DNA of 64,000 nucleotides, from positions 62,001 through 126,000 of the forward strand of contig JANOQN010000085.1 in NCBI GenBank assembly GCA_031422315.1. Direction: 5' to 3'. The notes beneath the pieces are model-generated. The model did not search any database and was not told where the DNA came from. It worked only from the letters and a program-made list of their open reading frames with translations. Positions 53,492 through 62,014 of this stretch are shown here, piece after piece; the first letter of the stretch is position 1, and every line of letters begins with the position of its first letter. Position numbers and translations under genes: made by a program. Source of the stretch: JANNYA01 sp031422315. GTDB lineage: Bacteria; Pseudomonadota; Gammaproteobacteria; Xanthomonadales; SZUA-5.

Positions 53492-55033
53492 TCACTTCCC
53501 CACCGGCTCCGCGCGCCCATAAAGCCAACCTTGGCCGTATTTAACGCCGAGTGCGCGAAGCTTTTCAGCGATCGCTTCGCTTTCAATGCCTTCAGCGACA
53601 ACGTCAAGCCCGATGGACTTGCCAACTTCGACAATGCGCTCGGCAAGTACTGCGCCGACGGCATCAGTGCCGAGTGAGCGAGTAAAGCTTTGATCCATCT
53701 TCAACAGCTGAATCGGGAATTGCCTCAAATAGTTCATGCCGCAATAGCCGCTGCCGAAATCATCTAGCGCCACGCGCGCACCAGCGGCGATTAAGCGCTC
53801 CAGGTTTTGCCTGACGATGCCTTCGTTATCGACCAGCAGCTCTGTTTCAGTAATTTCTAGCAGCAAGCGGCTTAAATCTCCGCTGTAGATATTCGAGACA
53901 TGCTCAGCAAAGCCTTTGTTCTGCAAATCGAGCGCGGATAAGTTGACCGACACGTAACCATCACCCAATCGGCTGCGATCTTTCAGCGCTTGGCGCAGTA
54001 CAAAATCCGTCAGAGTGGTTACGAAGCCGGAGCGCTCGGCTCTTGCGATGAATTCATTCGGCATGACGATTTGCCCGTTTCGGCGCAGCCAGCGCAGCAG
54101 CGCTTCATGCCCAACGACGCGGGCGTTTTCGTCAAGCGCCACAATCGGTTGGTAAAAAACATGCAGTTGGCCGGCTTCAAAGGCATCGCGCAACTCGTCA
54201 TCGAGTGGATTGCCATCTGGCATGTAGCGGCGCACCAGCCAAAGTAACAATGCGCCGACCGATAAGCCGAGTACCAATGCGAGTAGCGCATCACGCCACC
54301 AGCGCTCGAAAAACCAGGGCCTAGTCGCACTGACGACTGCTGAGATTGGAAAAACTTTGGAGCGTGCAATAGCGTAATAGGTGCCATTTTGCATGACCAC
54401 TTGACTGAGCTTCTCCTCGGCATTCGGCAGGCTGGGAATATCGGCTTTGCCGAGCGCAAACAGCGCGCGTTTTTGCGAATCTAGCAAATACACCCCGCTG
54501 GCTTGGCCCATTCGAAAATACGCTAAGGCATCACCAAACACTTCTGGATAAACCAGCGCATTGACAAATTGAGTCTCATTGATTCGCCGATGCACCAAAA
54601 TCGATTCGCCGTTAAGTGTTGCCGTTTGCCCCGTAATGTGGATTTTACCGGCCTCAGGAATTACCAAATGCTCAGAATTAGTTATATTGACCGGCGGCAC
54701 GAACAGCTTTTCGTCATTACAAACCAGTCTTGCGTCAGCAACGATGCCCATTTCGCGAATATTGATGTTGTTAAAAACCGCTTGCGTCATCGCGCGGCGG
54801 GATTTTGGATCGCAAGTTCCGTGGGTTTGACGTGCAACCGCGTCGAGTGATTTTTGCACCGAATACAATATGGCTTCACTTCGTTCAACCGCCGCGCTGG
54901 CGTTGCTGCGCATCTGATCAAACAGCGAATGCTTCAAAGTTTGATAGGACACACCCAAAAACAGCACGCTCGGCAGCAGCCCGCAGAGCAGGGTAATTAG
55001 AAACAGCAGGGTTTTGAATCGGCGACGGCGCAT
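53492..55033 (-). CDS. CSS-type EAL domain c-di-GMP phosphodiesterase
   Basis: 513 residues. TM1 is at about 8-28, a periplasmic CSS-motif domain at about 30-235, TM2 near 245-265, and a cytoplasmic EAL domain follows. The EAL core is complete: GHEALLRW (Glu about 310), NLSALDLQ, LEITETELL, DDFGSGYCGM, KMDQSF, EGIES. It should hydrolyse c-di-GMP to pGpG. In CSS enzymes two periplasmic cysteines form a redox-controlled disulfide. Here Cys residues occur in HGTCDPK and RLVCNDEK, but the second lacks the Ser-Ser of the name motif (CND). No GGDEF partner domain. Confidence 0.92.
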   Translation of the reverse strand: MRRRRFKTLLFLITLLCGLLPSVLFLGVSYQTLKHSLFDQMRSNASAAVERSEAILYSVQKSLDAVARQTHGTCDPKSRRAMTQAVFNNINIREMGIVADARLVCNDEKLFVPPVNITNSEHLVIPEAGKIHITGQTATLNGESILVHRRINETQFVNALVYPEVFGDALAYFRMGQASGVYLLDSQKRALFALGKADIPSLPNAEEKLSQVVMQNGTYYAIARSKVFPISAVVSATRPWFFERWWRDALLALVLGLSVGALLLWLVRRYMPDGNPLDDELRDAFEAGQLHVFYQPIVALDENARVVGHEALLRWLRRNGQIVMPNEFIARAERSGFVTTLTDFVLRQALKDRSRLGDGYVSVNLSALDLQNKGFAEHVSNIYSGDLSRLLLEITETELLVDNEGIVRQNLERLIAAGARVALDDFGSGYCGMNYLRQFPIQLLKMDQSFTRSLGTDAVGAVLAERIVEVGKSIGLDVVAEGIESEAIAEKLRALGVKYGQGWLYGRAEPVGK

Positions 55034-55199
55034 TGACGGAGGTTAACAAGTTTTCGAGTTCTGGTTTGTAGAGACAATTTAATTGACAAACGGCCGCGCT
55101 ACGCGACAAACAGCTGAGCCACGCAAACATCTCGCCACGCAGGAAACCTGAAGGGCCTGTTTGACCCGCACCCGGCTGCTTAAAGTCGGCTGCTTAACG

Positions 55200-57482
55200 C
55201 TATAGCTCAAACCCATTCGCAAATAAAATTGCCGAGCCGCCGCAATTGCTAGCGACAAACACACCCGGCGAACCGATATCGCTTAGGTTGGTGGCGGTCA
55301 GGTTCGATCGCACTGAGCCGTAAACATCACCGACGCTTGCAAGCACCCAAACTGCAATCGTGTTTTGCCCCAAAGCCGAGCAGGGTGCTTGGCCGCTTAT
55401 GTTTTGCGCGCGAATCGTGCCTGGAAAGGTTTGATCGCCGTAGCTCAAACGATCAATCAGCGCATTGCCGGAGTCAAATACATTGATTTGATCGCTGCGG
55501 CCGTAGTTTTCCCCGCCGATGCCTATTGCGCCCAGTTGGCCTAAAATTTTGGCGTTCGCGGGCAAGTTCCACGCCGTGCGAAATGCCACCTCGACATTAT
55601 CCGTCACGATGAGCGTTTCACCAGGCTGCAATACGCCAGCTGGTGTCAAACTAAAGCCGGGCAGGTTGACTTGATCATCTTTTAACGTCCAACCGGTTAG
55701 ATCGATAGCTTGGGCACCGCGATTAGTCAGCTCGACAAACTCGCCCTGATTGCCCGAGTAAAGGTACTCGGTGATTTGCAGCGTAACCGCGCCTGATAGA
55801 CCGAATTCGACAAAGCGCGGCGCTTGCTCAGCCCCGGTCGGTAAAAAGCTTAGCGAGTTAAAGCTATTCGCCGAAGTCGCCATCACATAGTAAGCCACTC
55901 TTTGGCCAGCGCTAGCGGTACCGGGCAAGCGCACGCCAAAGCGGCCATCACCAGCTGTGCCATCGCCGGATAAGCCATCGTCGAGCATCGCCTCGCGCAA
56001 ATAAATCGACGTCGGATCTAGGCGATAGAAGAGTTCAACTTTGCTGATGGAAGCATTCGCTTGCTGCACGTCGGCGGTAATGAACACGGGTGTGGTGGGC
56101 GCGGGCGTGCTGTTGCTGGCCTGCACCGCTAAGATGCTCGGTCCGGTGACTGCTAGCTCAGGATTGCTGGCCGCGTTGCTTAGAAACGCGCCGCGCCCTT
56201 CGATAAACTGCTGCACGCCTGGAATAGTGCCGCCAGCCAAGCCACCCGCCGCAGTGCCGGTAATGCGATTGGTCAACACAATCGAGCTCGTGCCAAAGCC
56301 TTCGGTGAAGTTTTGCGTGGTGTAGATTTTTTTGTTATCTGCAGCGACCGCTGCGGCAAGCTGAGTGCGCCGTGTTTCAAAAAGCGGCTGAAATTGGCCA
56401 GTCCAAACAAAACCCTGCCGAACAGTTCGATAGTGTGCCATGTAGCGCTGGCGCAGCTCGGGCACGGCTAGCAATCGATTGATAAAGGGCTTATTGGTTT
56501 GATTGAAATTTCGATTGATCGCCCAGGTGGTTTGCGTCCAGGTTTCATTCGCATCGCGCTGAATGATCGCGGTGCGGCCATCGACCGGGTTGCGATAGGT
56601 CATAAAATCGCAGCCCTTATTGATGTACGAATCATCATCAGTCAGCAAATTTTCCAACGCGACTGTCCAGGTCGAGGCATCAATGGCCATCGTGCGATCC
56701 ATGCTCGGCACATCTACCGCCGGATTATTGAGTGGGTTTTGCGTCAAAATTCGAGTTAGTTCAATAAACTCAGCCGTTGCTTGCGGCAAAGTTAAGCCGC
56801 CCGTTTCCTGGATTTCGTAGCTAGCATTCAGCGTTGGGCTGTAGCTCAGGCCTGGGCCGTTGGGGTTGTTAAAGCATCGCACTCGCAGCCCATCGGCATT
56901 GCTGAAATAGCGCCGCAGCATCGCCTTATCAGTTTGCTGGACGTTATTATAAACGCCCCAATTTTCACCGTTAATCGTCACCAATACATTATTCGCGCGC
57001 GCATTAGGAGTGAACTGCGCCAGATAGTTATTGAACTCCACCTCTCTGGTAAAAGTCGGATCACGCCAGCCGTTGTTGAGATTAATTGAGTCATAGCCCA
57101 TCAAATCTTGATTCGGGTTGACGACATCCATCTCCAATTTTAGCGAGAACTTTTGCGACCCCATTGGTAAGGCGGAATACGAAGTATTGCCGCGAATGCG
57201 AATGCCAACATTCGGGTAGATTTGCCCATCAACTTGCACGGTTCCGAGCAGATCGGTCTCTGATAAGTAGTTCGCGCGCAAGATGCTTTCCCAAGTGGGT
57301 TGGGTAAAGGTGATATTGACGGTGCGCAACGTCGCTGGATCGTACCAGTCTTGCGCGCAAACGCTGCCAGAGAAAGTGCTCATTGCAACCAACGCGATTG
57401 GCGCTAGCGCGGCGAATAGCTTGCTCGAAAAAGTGTGTGGTGAACTTAGCGATGAACAGCTTGGCTTGATATTTGCGCGCAT
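55200..57482 (-). CDS. CotH-kinase family secreted protein with lamin-tail domain
   Basis: 760 residues from ATG 57482, which has AGAGG six bases upstream; the frame stays open to 57605 but without a signal sequence. The signal peptide is KLFAALAPIALVAMSTFSGS to VCAQ. CotH kinase-like domain (about 25-420): GIRIRGNTSYSALP, QKFSLKLEMD, NGENWGVYNNVQQTDKAML, DDDSYINKGCDFMTYRNP and IIQRDANETW where CotH has its metal-binding Asp. A middle beta region follows, then a lamin-tail domain (EYLYSGNQGEFVELTNRGAQ, LQPGETLIVTDN). It ends ILFANGFEL. CotH proteins phosphorylate spore-coat or other extracellular proteins; the substrate here is unknown. Confidence 0.87.
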   Translation of the reverse strand: MRANIKPSCSSLSSPHTFSSKLFAALAPIALVAMSTFSGSVCAQDWYDPATLRTVNITFTQPTWESILRANYLSETDLLGTVQVDGQIYPNVGIRIRGNTSYSALPMGSQKFSLKLEMDVVNPNQDLMGYDSINLNNGWRDPTFTREVEFNNYLAQFTPNARANNVLVTINGENWGVYNNVQQTDKAMLRRYFSNADGLRVRCFNNPNGPGLSYSPTLNASYEIQETGGLTLPQATAEFIELTRILTQNPLNNPAVDVPSMDRTMAIDASTWTVALENLLTDDDSYINKGCDFMTYRNPVDGRTAIIQRDANETWTQTTWAINRNFNQTNKPFINRLLAVPELRQRYMAHYRTVRQGFVWTGQFQPLFETRRTQLAAAVAADNKKIYTTQNFTEGFGTSSIVLTNRITGTAAGGLAGGTIPGVQQFIEGRGAFLSNAASNPELAVTGPSILAVQASNSTPAPTTPVFITADVQQANASISKVELFYRLDPTSIYLREAMLDDGLSGDGTAGDGRFGVRLPGTASAGQRVAYYVMATSANSFNSLSFLPTGAEQAPRFVEFGLSGAVTLQITEYLYSGNQGEFVELTNRGAQAIDLTGWTLKDDQVNLPGFSLTPAGVLQPGETLIVTDNVEVAFRTAWNLPANAKILGQLGAIGIGGENYGRSDQINVFDSGNALIDRLSYGDQTFPGTIRAQNISGQAPCSALGQNTIAVWVLASVGDVYGSVRSNLTATNLSDIGSPGVFVASNCGGSAILFANGFEL

Positions 57483-57678
57483 AGAAACCTCTAGCAAGTT
57501 GCGAATTGACATCGGCGCTTTGGTGGCGCCGTAGCGGAGATTGTATTCTTCGAAATCCAAAAAGTGGCGGCTGAAGTGATGCGCGAGTGCATTGACCATT
57601 GCCAACGCATCGAAGTCGCGTTAAATCGGTAAATAGCCATGTCATAAGGGTGTCACGCTTGAAAAATAGTCTGCGCTT

Positions 57679-58506
57679 GTGAAAGATAAGTCAGCGGTTT
57701 TAGAAGTTACGCTCAACCCCTTCCTCTGGGCTGAAGCTGTTTTTTTGGTGTTGTTGGCTGTGGCTCTTGCCGTAGCCAGTTTTGTTTCACACGTCATTAC
57801 GGTAATGGGCCATCAATCCTCGGCATTGGCGGATCGTTTGACTTGGCTTGAGTTAGCCGCCCTGCAAGATGCGGGCACGTTGATCGACGCAGTTGAAGTT
57901 GAGTTGCTGGCACGGAATGTTCTGAAATTTGATGATGAACCGACGGGCTTGTTCTCCTTTTTTCAGCAAAGAAAAACGCACTTTGTCAATCCGCATGCCG
58001 CTCATTCCTTTGACCATATCCATGGTTGGGCGATCGCAAAGCTGGTTGAGCGAGATGCGCTTGAGTGGTACGGAACCCCGCATATTTCAGTTGTTGCCAA
58101 TCAAAATGCCTATAAAGAGAAGCGCGATAGCTTTCGTGAGAACGGCTTTTTGCGATCACAAGTCGATGTGCAAAGGCGCGAATTTTCTGCTGGCTTACCG
58201 TTTGCGGTACTCCTATTTTTTGAGCTGATATGGGTTGCGGTGAATTGGCAGCCGAGTAACGCAATCGTGGTTGCCTTGTTATTAACACTAAGCGGCGTGT
58301 GGATGAGTGTCTCTGCGCAAAGCGAAATGACGGCTAGTGTGTGCGCGCGCTGGCAGCACATGCGCGGCGAATTTCGCTATAGGCCGGGCGCTAGCATAGC
58401 GACCGAAGAATTGGCGCTGGCGTTTGCTTTGCACGGCTACGCAGCGCTATTTGGCTCGCCGCTTGAGGAGTTTGCTCGGTATCGAGATAAGCAGCGTGCA
58501 GGTTAG
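57679..58506 (+). CDS. membrane protein of unknown function
   Basis: 275 residues from GTG 57679. One hydrophobic segment near 12-42 (LWAEAVFLVLLAVALAVASF) and two near 170-205 (GLPFAVLLFFELIWVAVNW, NAIVVALLLTLSGVWMSV), so three membrane spans are expected, with a soluble middle of about 120 residues rich in acidic and aromatic residues (DDEPTGLFSFFQQRK). I recognise no family. No close partner: upstream is the divergent CotH gene, downstream repeat DNA and erpA. Confidence 0.65.
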   Translation: MKDKSAVLEVTLNPFLWAEAVFLVLLAVALAVASFVSHVITVMGHQSSALADRLTWLELAALQDAGTLIDAVEVELLARNVLKFDDEPTGLFSFFQQRKTHFVNPHAAHSFDHIHGWAIAKLVERDALEWYGTPHISVVANQNAYKEKRDSFRENGFLRSQVDVQRREFSAGLPFAVLLFFELIWVAVNWQPSNAIVVALLLTLSGVWMSVSAQSEMTASVCARWQHMRGEFRYRPGASIATEELALAFALHGYAALFGSPLEEFARYRDKQRAG

Positions 58507-58799
58507 GAAATTGGCAATCTCGAAGGGCATTGCGGCAACCTCCCGTCCTTCAGTGAAGGCGGGAACCCAGATTCACTGAACTTCTGGGGGTGCTTACAAG
58601 GGTAAAAATGCGCAGCTTGCGGTGTTTTAAAATATAAGGCGGTCCCCGCCTGCGCGGGGATCACGGCGTACTACTTCAAACTTTCTTCGTTTAAAAATCG
58701 ACTAACATACAAGCCTCTGCGCTCAGTACAGCCGCATCAGCGCACTATTTGCGGCTAGCGGCCCGCTCAATACCGGCGCAATCTACTTTGGAGTAAGCC
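58507..58799. other. 293-base intergenic stretch with repeats before erpA
   Basis: It contains the second copy of the dispersed repeat (58541-58670) and about 130 bases leading to erpA, whose ribosome site TTTGGAG lies just before 58800. No gene is visible. Confidence 0.6.
58541..58670. repeat. dispersed REP-like repeat (copy 2, composite)
   Basis: tcccgtccttcagtgaaggc followed by ggga forms an almost perfect hairpin (arms tcccg/cggga and ccttca/tgaagg). It continues with gaacccag, tgaac, gggtgctt and gtaaaaatgcg, matching the layout at 7354-7440. A second GC hairpin, ccccgcctgcgcgggg, lies at 58644-58659. No open frame. Confidence 0.72.
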
Positions 58800-59135
58800 A
58801 TGAATACCGATTCGCTTGTTTTCACTGACCGCGCTGCGCGCAAAGTCAAAAATTTGATTGAAGAAGAAGGCAACGCCGACTTGAGCTTGCGCGTTTACAT
58901 CAGAGGCGGCGGTTGCTCGGGCTTTCAATACGGCTTTAGTTTTGATGAAGAGCTGCAAGACGAAGATGTCGCGGTCGAAACCGACGGCGTGCGCTTGGTG
59001 GTTGATCCGATCAGCCTGCAATACTTGCACGGCGCGGAAGTCGATTACGCTCAAGATTTGCAGGGCGAACGCTTCGTGATAAAAAACCCGAACGCAAAAA
59101 CTACCTGCGGCTGCGGCTCGTCATTTTCTGTTTGA
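58800..59135 (+). CDS. erpA: iron-sulfur cluster insertion protein ErpA
   Basis: 111 residues of the A-type carrier family, TTTGGAG before the ATG. The three cluster-binding cysteines are Cys39 (GGGCSGF), Cys103 and Cys105 (TTCGCGSSFSV). YIRGGGCSGFQYGFSFD and the SLQYLHGAEVDY stretch are typical of ErpA rather than IscA or SufA. ErpA hands [4Fe-4S] clusters to apo-enzymes, including those for isoprenoid synthesis. It is followed 13 bases later by nudC. Confidence 0.95.
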   Translation: MNTDSLVFTDRAARKVKNLIEEEGNADLSLRVYIRGGGCSGFQYGFSFDEELQDEDVAVETDGVRLVVDPISLQYLHGAEVDYAQDLQGERFVIKNPNAKTTCGCGSSFSV

Positions 59136-59148
59136 TGCGTAAGGCCTG

Positions 59149-60198
59149 ATGCGATTTTCCTCTGAAAGATCCGCCCGCAATACTTTTGTAGCCGAACAAA
59201 TCGATAGAGCTGGTGAACTGCGCGAACAGCCTGAGCAACTGCTAGCGCTGCAACAAAGCACTGATGCGGTCGAGCTTTTGCTTAGCCTGGATTTACTGAT
59301 TGCTACGCAAAATCACGGCGCGCTGCATTTGCGCAGCTGTGTTGAAGCGCCCGAATTGAACGAGTCGCGCTGGTATTTGGGCCGAACCCAATTGACAAAA
59401 TCCGATAAAGAAGGGTGGCGACATTACTTTGTGCGCGTGCTTGAAACGTCGGCTCAAGCCAGTGCCAGTGATGCGTATGTGTGGTCAGATTTACGCCTTA
59501 CCGCAGCTAGTTTGTCGCCAGTTGAAGCCGGATTTGCCGCTTTCGCGCGCGGCTTGCAATTTTGGCACTCACGACATCGGTTTTGCTCGGTATGCGGATC
59601 GCCTAGCATTGTCAGCCACGCTGGGCACCGGCGTGTGTGTGTTGATCCGCAGTGCGCCGCTGAGCATTTCCCGCGCACGGATCCGGCCATTATTGTCGCG
59701 GTCGAGTTTGATGGCGCTATTTTGCTGGGCCGACAAGCCAGCTGGCCGCCGAATCGCTACAGCACTTTGGCCGGTTTTGTCGAGCCGGGTGAATCGCTAG
59801 AAGATGCGGTGCGCCGTGAAGTATTTGAAGAAGCAGGCGTACGCGTGCTGAGTGCGGATTATCACTCCAGCCAGCCCTGGCCGTTTCCAGCCTCGCTTAT
59901 GTTGGGCTTTAGCGCCACGGCTGCCTCGATGGATTTACAGATCGGTCCCGAATTAGAAGACGCACGCTGGTTTAGCCTTGAAGAATTTGAATCCGCACTT
60001 TTCGCAGGTGCGCTCAAAGTGCCGCCGTCAGTTTCGGTCAGCTACCGGCTGATTGAAGCGTGGTACGAAAAAACCAGTGGTCGCGATTTCACTGTGTTGC
60101 TTGCTAACGTAAAAGCAAAAATCCACCTGGATAGCGAAAATCCCCAGCATCGTCATTCCCGCGCAGGCGGGAATCCAGGTTCCTCAAACGATCGGTGA
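59149..60198 (+). CDS. nudC: NAD(+) diphosphatase NudC with repeat-derived C-terminal tail
   Basis: 349 residues, AAGG before the ATG. It hydrolyses NADH or NAD+ to NMN and AMP and can decap NAD-capped RNA. An N-terminal NUDIX-like domain is followed by a zinc ribbon with four cysteines (CSVCGSPS, RVCVDPQC) and the Nudix box GFVEPGESLEDAVRREVFEE with AGV, and SQPWPFPASLMLGF is the NudC-specific motif. The last 20 or so residues (beginning PQHRHSRAGGNP) are encoded by a dispersed repeat at 60151-60180. The gene therefore ends inside a repeat insertion; the original stop was likely upstream. Confidence 0.94.
   Translation: MRFSSERSARNTFVAEQIDRAGELREQPEQLLALQQSTDAVELLLSLDLLIATQNHGALHLRSCVEAPELNESRWYLGRTQLTKSDKEGWRHYFVRVLETSAQASASDAYVWSDLRLTAASLSPVEAGFAAFARGLQFWHSRHRFCSVCGSPSIVSHAGHRRVCVDPQCAAEHFPRTDPAIIVAVEFDGAILLGRQASWPPNRYSTLAGFVEPGESLEDAVRREVFEEAGVRVLSADYHSSQPWPFPASLMLGFSATAASMDLQIGPELEDARWFSLEEFESALFAGALKVPPSVSVSYRLIEAWYEKTSGRDFTVLLANVKAKIHLDSENPQHRHSRAGGNPGSSNDR
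60151..60180. repeat. dispersed REP-like repeat (copy 3) inside the nudC reading frame
   Basis: cgtcattcccgcgcaggcgg followed by gaatccaggt; hairpin attcccgc / gcgggaat with loop gcag. Same core as 7354-7381. It encodes RHSRAGGNPG in the nudC frame. Confidence 0.8.
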
Positions 60199-60334
60199 AT
60201 ACTGATGCATGGTGTTTGAGAAATTGTTTGCATTGGATCGCCGCCAATCAGGAAATTCCAAGCCAAACAGCCCGGTTTGGTGTTTGTGTGTAATTAATAA
60301 AAATCAATAATATTCAAAGATTTAGGAGCATGTC

Positions 60335-60751
60335 ATGCCAATTTACGAGTTCAATTGCACCGAGTGCAGCAATCAGTGGGACGAGCTACTCAAGCGATCC
60401 GATCCTGATCCAGAAATTTGCCCCAAATGCGGCCAAGCCAGCGTGCAGCGCTGGGTTAGCGCGGCCGCGTTTCGCCTCAAAGGCGCGGGCTGGTATGAAA
60501 CGGATTTCAAGAACGATTCGGATACCAAACGCAATATCGCCGGAGATAACGCCGCAGACTCAGCAAACGATAAGCCCGCAGCAGACTCGGTTAAAACCGA
60601 TACGCCGAGCGATAAAGCCAGCACCGAAACTGCGACACCCGCCAAGGCCACCGAAAAAGCGCCGGAGAAATCAGTGGATAAGCCCAAAGCCGCTGCGGCG
60701 CCAGCTACAGCGCCTGCTTCGCCGCCACCGAGTGATAGTTCGAAAAGCTGA
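60335..60751 (+). CDS. FmdB-type zinc ribbon protein with Ala/Lys/Pro-rich tail
   Basis: 138 residues, TTAGGAG before the ATG. The first 60 residues are the FmdB/CxxC_CxxC_SSSS zinc ribbon (MPIYEFNCTECSNQWDELLK, ICPKCGQASVQRW) with four cysteines. The remaining 75 residues are low complexity, rich in Ala, Lys, Asp, Ser and Pro, probably disordered. FmdB-like proteins are predicted regulatory zinc ribbons, but the role is unproven. The long tail is common in gammaproteobacterial members. It ends 49 bases before the antitoxin gene. Confidence 0.88.
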   Translation: MPIYEFNCTECSNQWDELLKRSDPDPEICPKCGQASVQRWVSAAAFRLKGAGWYETDFKNDSDTKRNIAGDNAADSANDKPAADSVKTDTPSDKASTETATPAKATEKAPEKSVDKPKAAAAPATAPASPPPSDSSKS

Positions 60752-60761
60752 TCTTTTGTCT

Positions 60762-60789
60762 CAAATGAGCTATTCTAAATGCTCATTTG
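60762..60789. promoter_or_regulatory. perfect inverted repeat upstream of the toxin-antitoxin operon
   Basis: caaatgagc (60762-60770) and gctcatttg (60781-60789) are exact complements around tattctaaat, which contains a -10-like tattct. The right arm touches the ggag ribosome-binding site of the antitoxin. It may be the operator bound by the antitoxin, or a hairpin that masks the ribosome site. Confidence 0.6.
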
Positions 60790-60800
60790 GAGAAATTACA

Positions 60801-61493
60801 ATGAATTGGTTAAGTCGCGTAGAGAAGATGACTGGTGATCAGGCTTTTGAAAATGCCTTTGTTGTATCGAATTTTGACTCGGTTTTGATTGGGCGAAAGG
60901 GAACCAAAAGTCTGCACACGATAGCGATCAGAATGCTATTGCATCTCACTTTCGATAGCTTGCGAGAGTTCCTAGAAAGTCAACGGCTTGTGGATGGAAA
61001 ATCTGGCGAAGCAGATAAGACAGTTGTTGTGCAAATCAATTTTTCTAAAGATAAAGGCGGCACTGAGAAACTATTTTCCAGGCTATATGCGGCTGATCCG
61101 TTGCTTCGCATTAATGCTATCAAGGGAGGCTTGCCAGCCTTGTTGCCATCTTTATTTGCCCTGCGTATGGGGATTTCCAAAGAGCGGATGTACGGAACAA
61201 TTGGGCTGCCAAGGGCGACGGTCGAAAGAAAAGTTAAAGAGGATGAAGTGCTAACGCCAGAGGAAAGCTCGCGCGTGTTGGGCATTGCTCGATTAATTGG
61301 GCAAGCGCAAGCGATGGTCGAGCAATCAGGTGCTGAACACGCAGATTTTGATGCGCCTACTTGGGTTGCTAGCTGGTTAGATTCCTATTTACCTGCTTTG
61401 CAAGCCAAGCCTGCATCGCTGATGGACACTACTGAAGGTCAAGCACTGGTAGCTAATCTATTGGCGCGTGCGCAGAGTGGCGCGTATTCATGA
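60801..61493 (+). CDS. Xre/MbcA/ParS-type antitoxin
   Basis: 230 residues from ATG 60801 (GGAG upstream); the frame is open back to 60330 but only as a shadow of the FmdB gene. The C-terminal part has the MbcA/ParS/Xre toxin-binding region (LTPEESSRVLGIARLIGQAQ, FDAPTWVASWLDSYLPALQA, LLARAQSG), and the helical domain before it (GISKERMYGTIGLPRATVER) is the Xre-like DNA-binding part. It is unusual in having about 110 extra N-terminal residues. It neutralises the RES toxin that follows and probably represses the operon through the inverted repeat at 60762. Stop and toxin start overlap. Confidence 0.9.
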   Translation: MNWLSRVEKMTGDQAFENAFVVSNFDSVLIGRKGTKSLHTIAIRMLLHLTFDSLREFLESQRLVDGKSGEADKTVVVQINFSKDKGGTEKLFSRLYAADPLLRINAIKGGLPALLPSLFALRMGISKERMYGTIGLPRATVERKVKEDEVLTPEESSRVLGIARLIGQAQAMVEQSGAEHADFDAPTWVASWLDSYLPALQAKPASLMDTTEGQALVANLLARAQSGAYS

Positions 61494-61963
61494 TGCGACT
61501 GTGGCGTATTGCGACCGACGCCGCGAGTTACCCATCCGATGATATGTCTGGCAAAGGCGCGGAAATGACGGGTGGGCGGTGGAATAGAGTGGGCACGCCA
61601 GTTGTGTATACCTCAGGGTCAATTGCACTTGCGGCGCTTGAAACGATCGTCCACCTAAATGCTGGGTCGCTGCCATTGAATCGTGTGCTTGTTGAAATAT
61701 CTGTGCCAGATCATGTTTGGAAAAAGCGGCTAATTCACACCAGCAAAAGCTTAAGTGTGGGCTGGAATGTACAACCGGAAGGATTGGTATCGTTAGACCT
61801 AGGTACGTCGTGGGCTAAGCAATTGAGCACAGCGCTGCTTCAAGTACCTTCTGTGATTGTTTCTGAAGAATTCAATGTTTTGATCAATCCACTTCATCCA
61901 GAGTCAAAACGAATTCGCGCCAAAAAGCTACGGGTGTTTCAATATGACGCTAGAATTTTATAG
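61490..61963 (+). CDS. RES-domain toxin
   Basis: 157 residues; ATG 61490 overlaps the antitoxin stop (ATGA), with ATG 61493 as an equal alternative. RES family features: RLWRIATDAASYPSDDMSGK, GGRWNRVGTPVVYTSGSIAL (Arg, Tyr) and AALETIVHL (Glu). RES toxins deplete NAD+ by a phosphorolysis or hydrolysis related to ADP-ribosyl transfer, and cause growth arrest. The toxin follows its antitoxin, as usual for Xre-RES pairs. A short hairpin (61994-62016) lies after it, where the convergent GGDEF gene ends. Confidence 0.92.
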   Translation: MMRLWRIATDAASYPSDDMSGKGAEMTGGRWNRVGTPVVYTSGSIALAALETIVHLNAGSLPLNRVLVEISVPDHVWKKRLIHTSKSLSVGWNVQPEGLVSLDLGTSWAKQLSTALLQVPSVIVSEEFNVLINPLHPESKRIRAKKLRVFQYDARIL

Positions 61964-62014
61964 TGCTCGGATGCACCTTGCAAAGCCAAGATCAGGTTTG
62001 CTGTTTTTCCAAAC

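Noticed and set aside
60330..60800. Long open frame overlapping the FmdB gene in another frame and continuing into the antitoxin
   Set aside because: Composition is Arg/Pro/Ser-rich shadow of the FmdB gene; the true antitoxin start is ATG 60801 with its own ribosome site.
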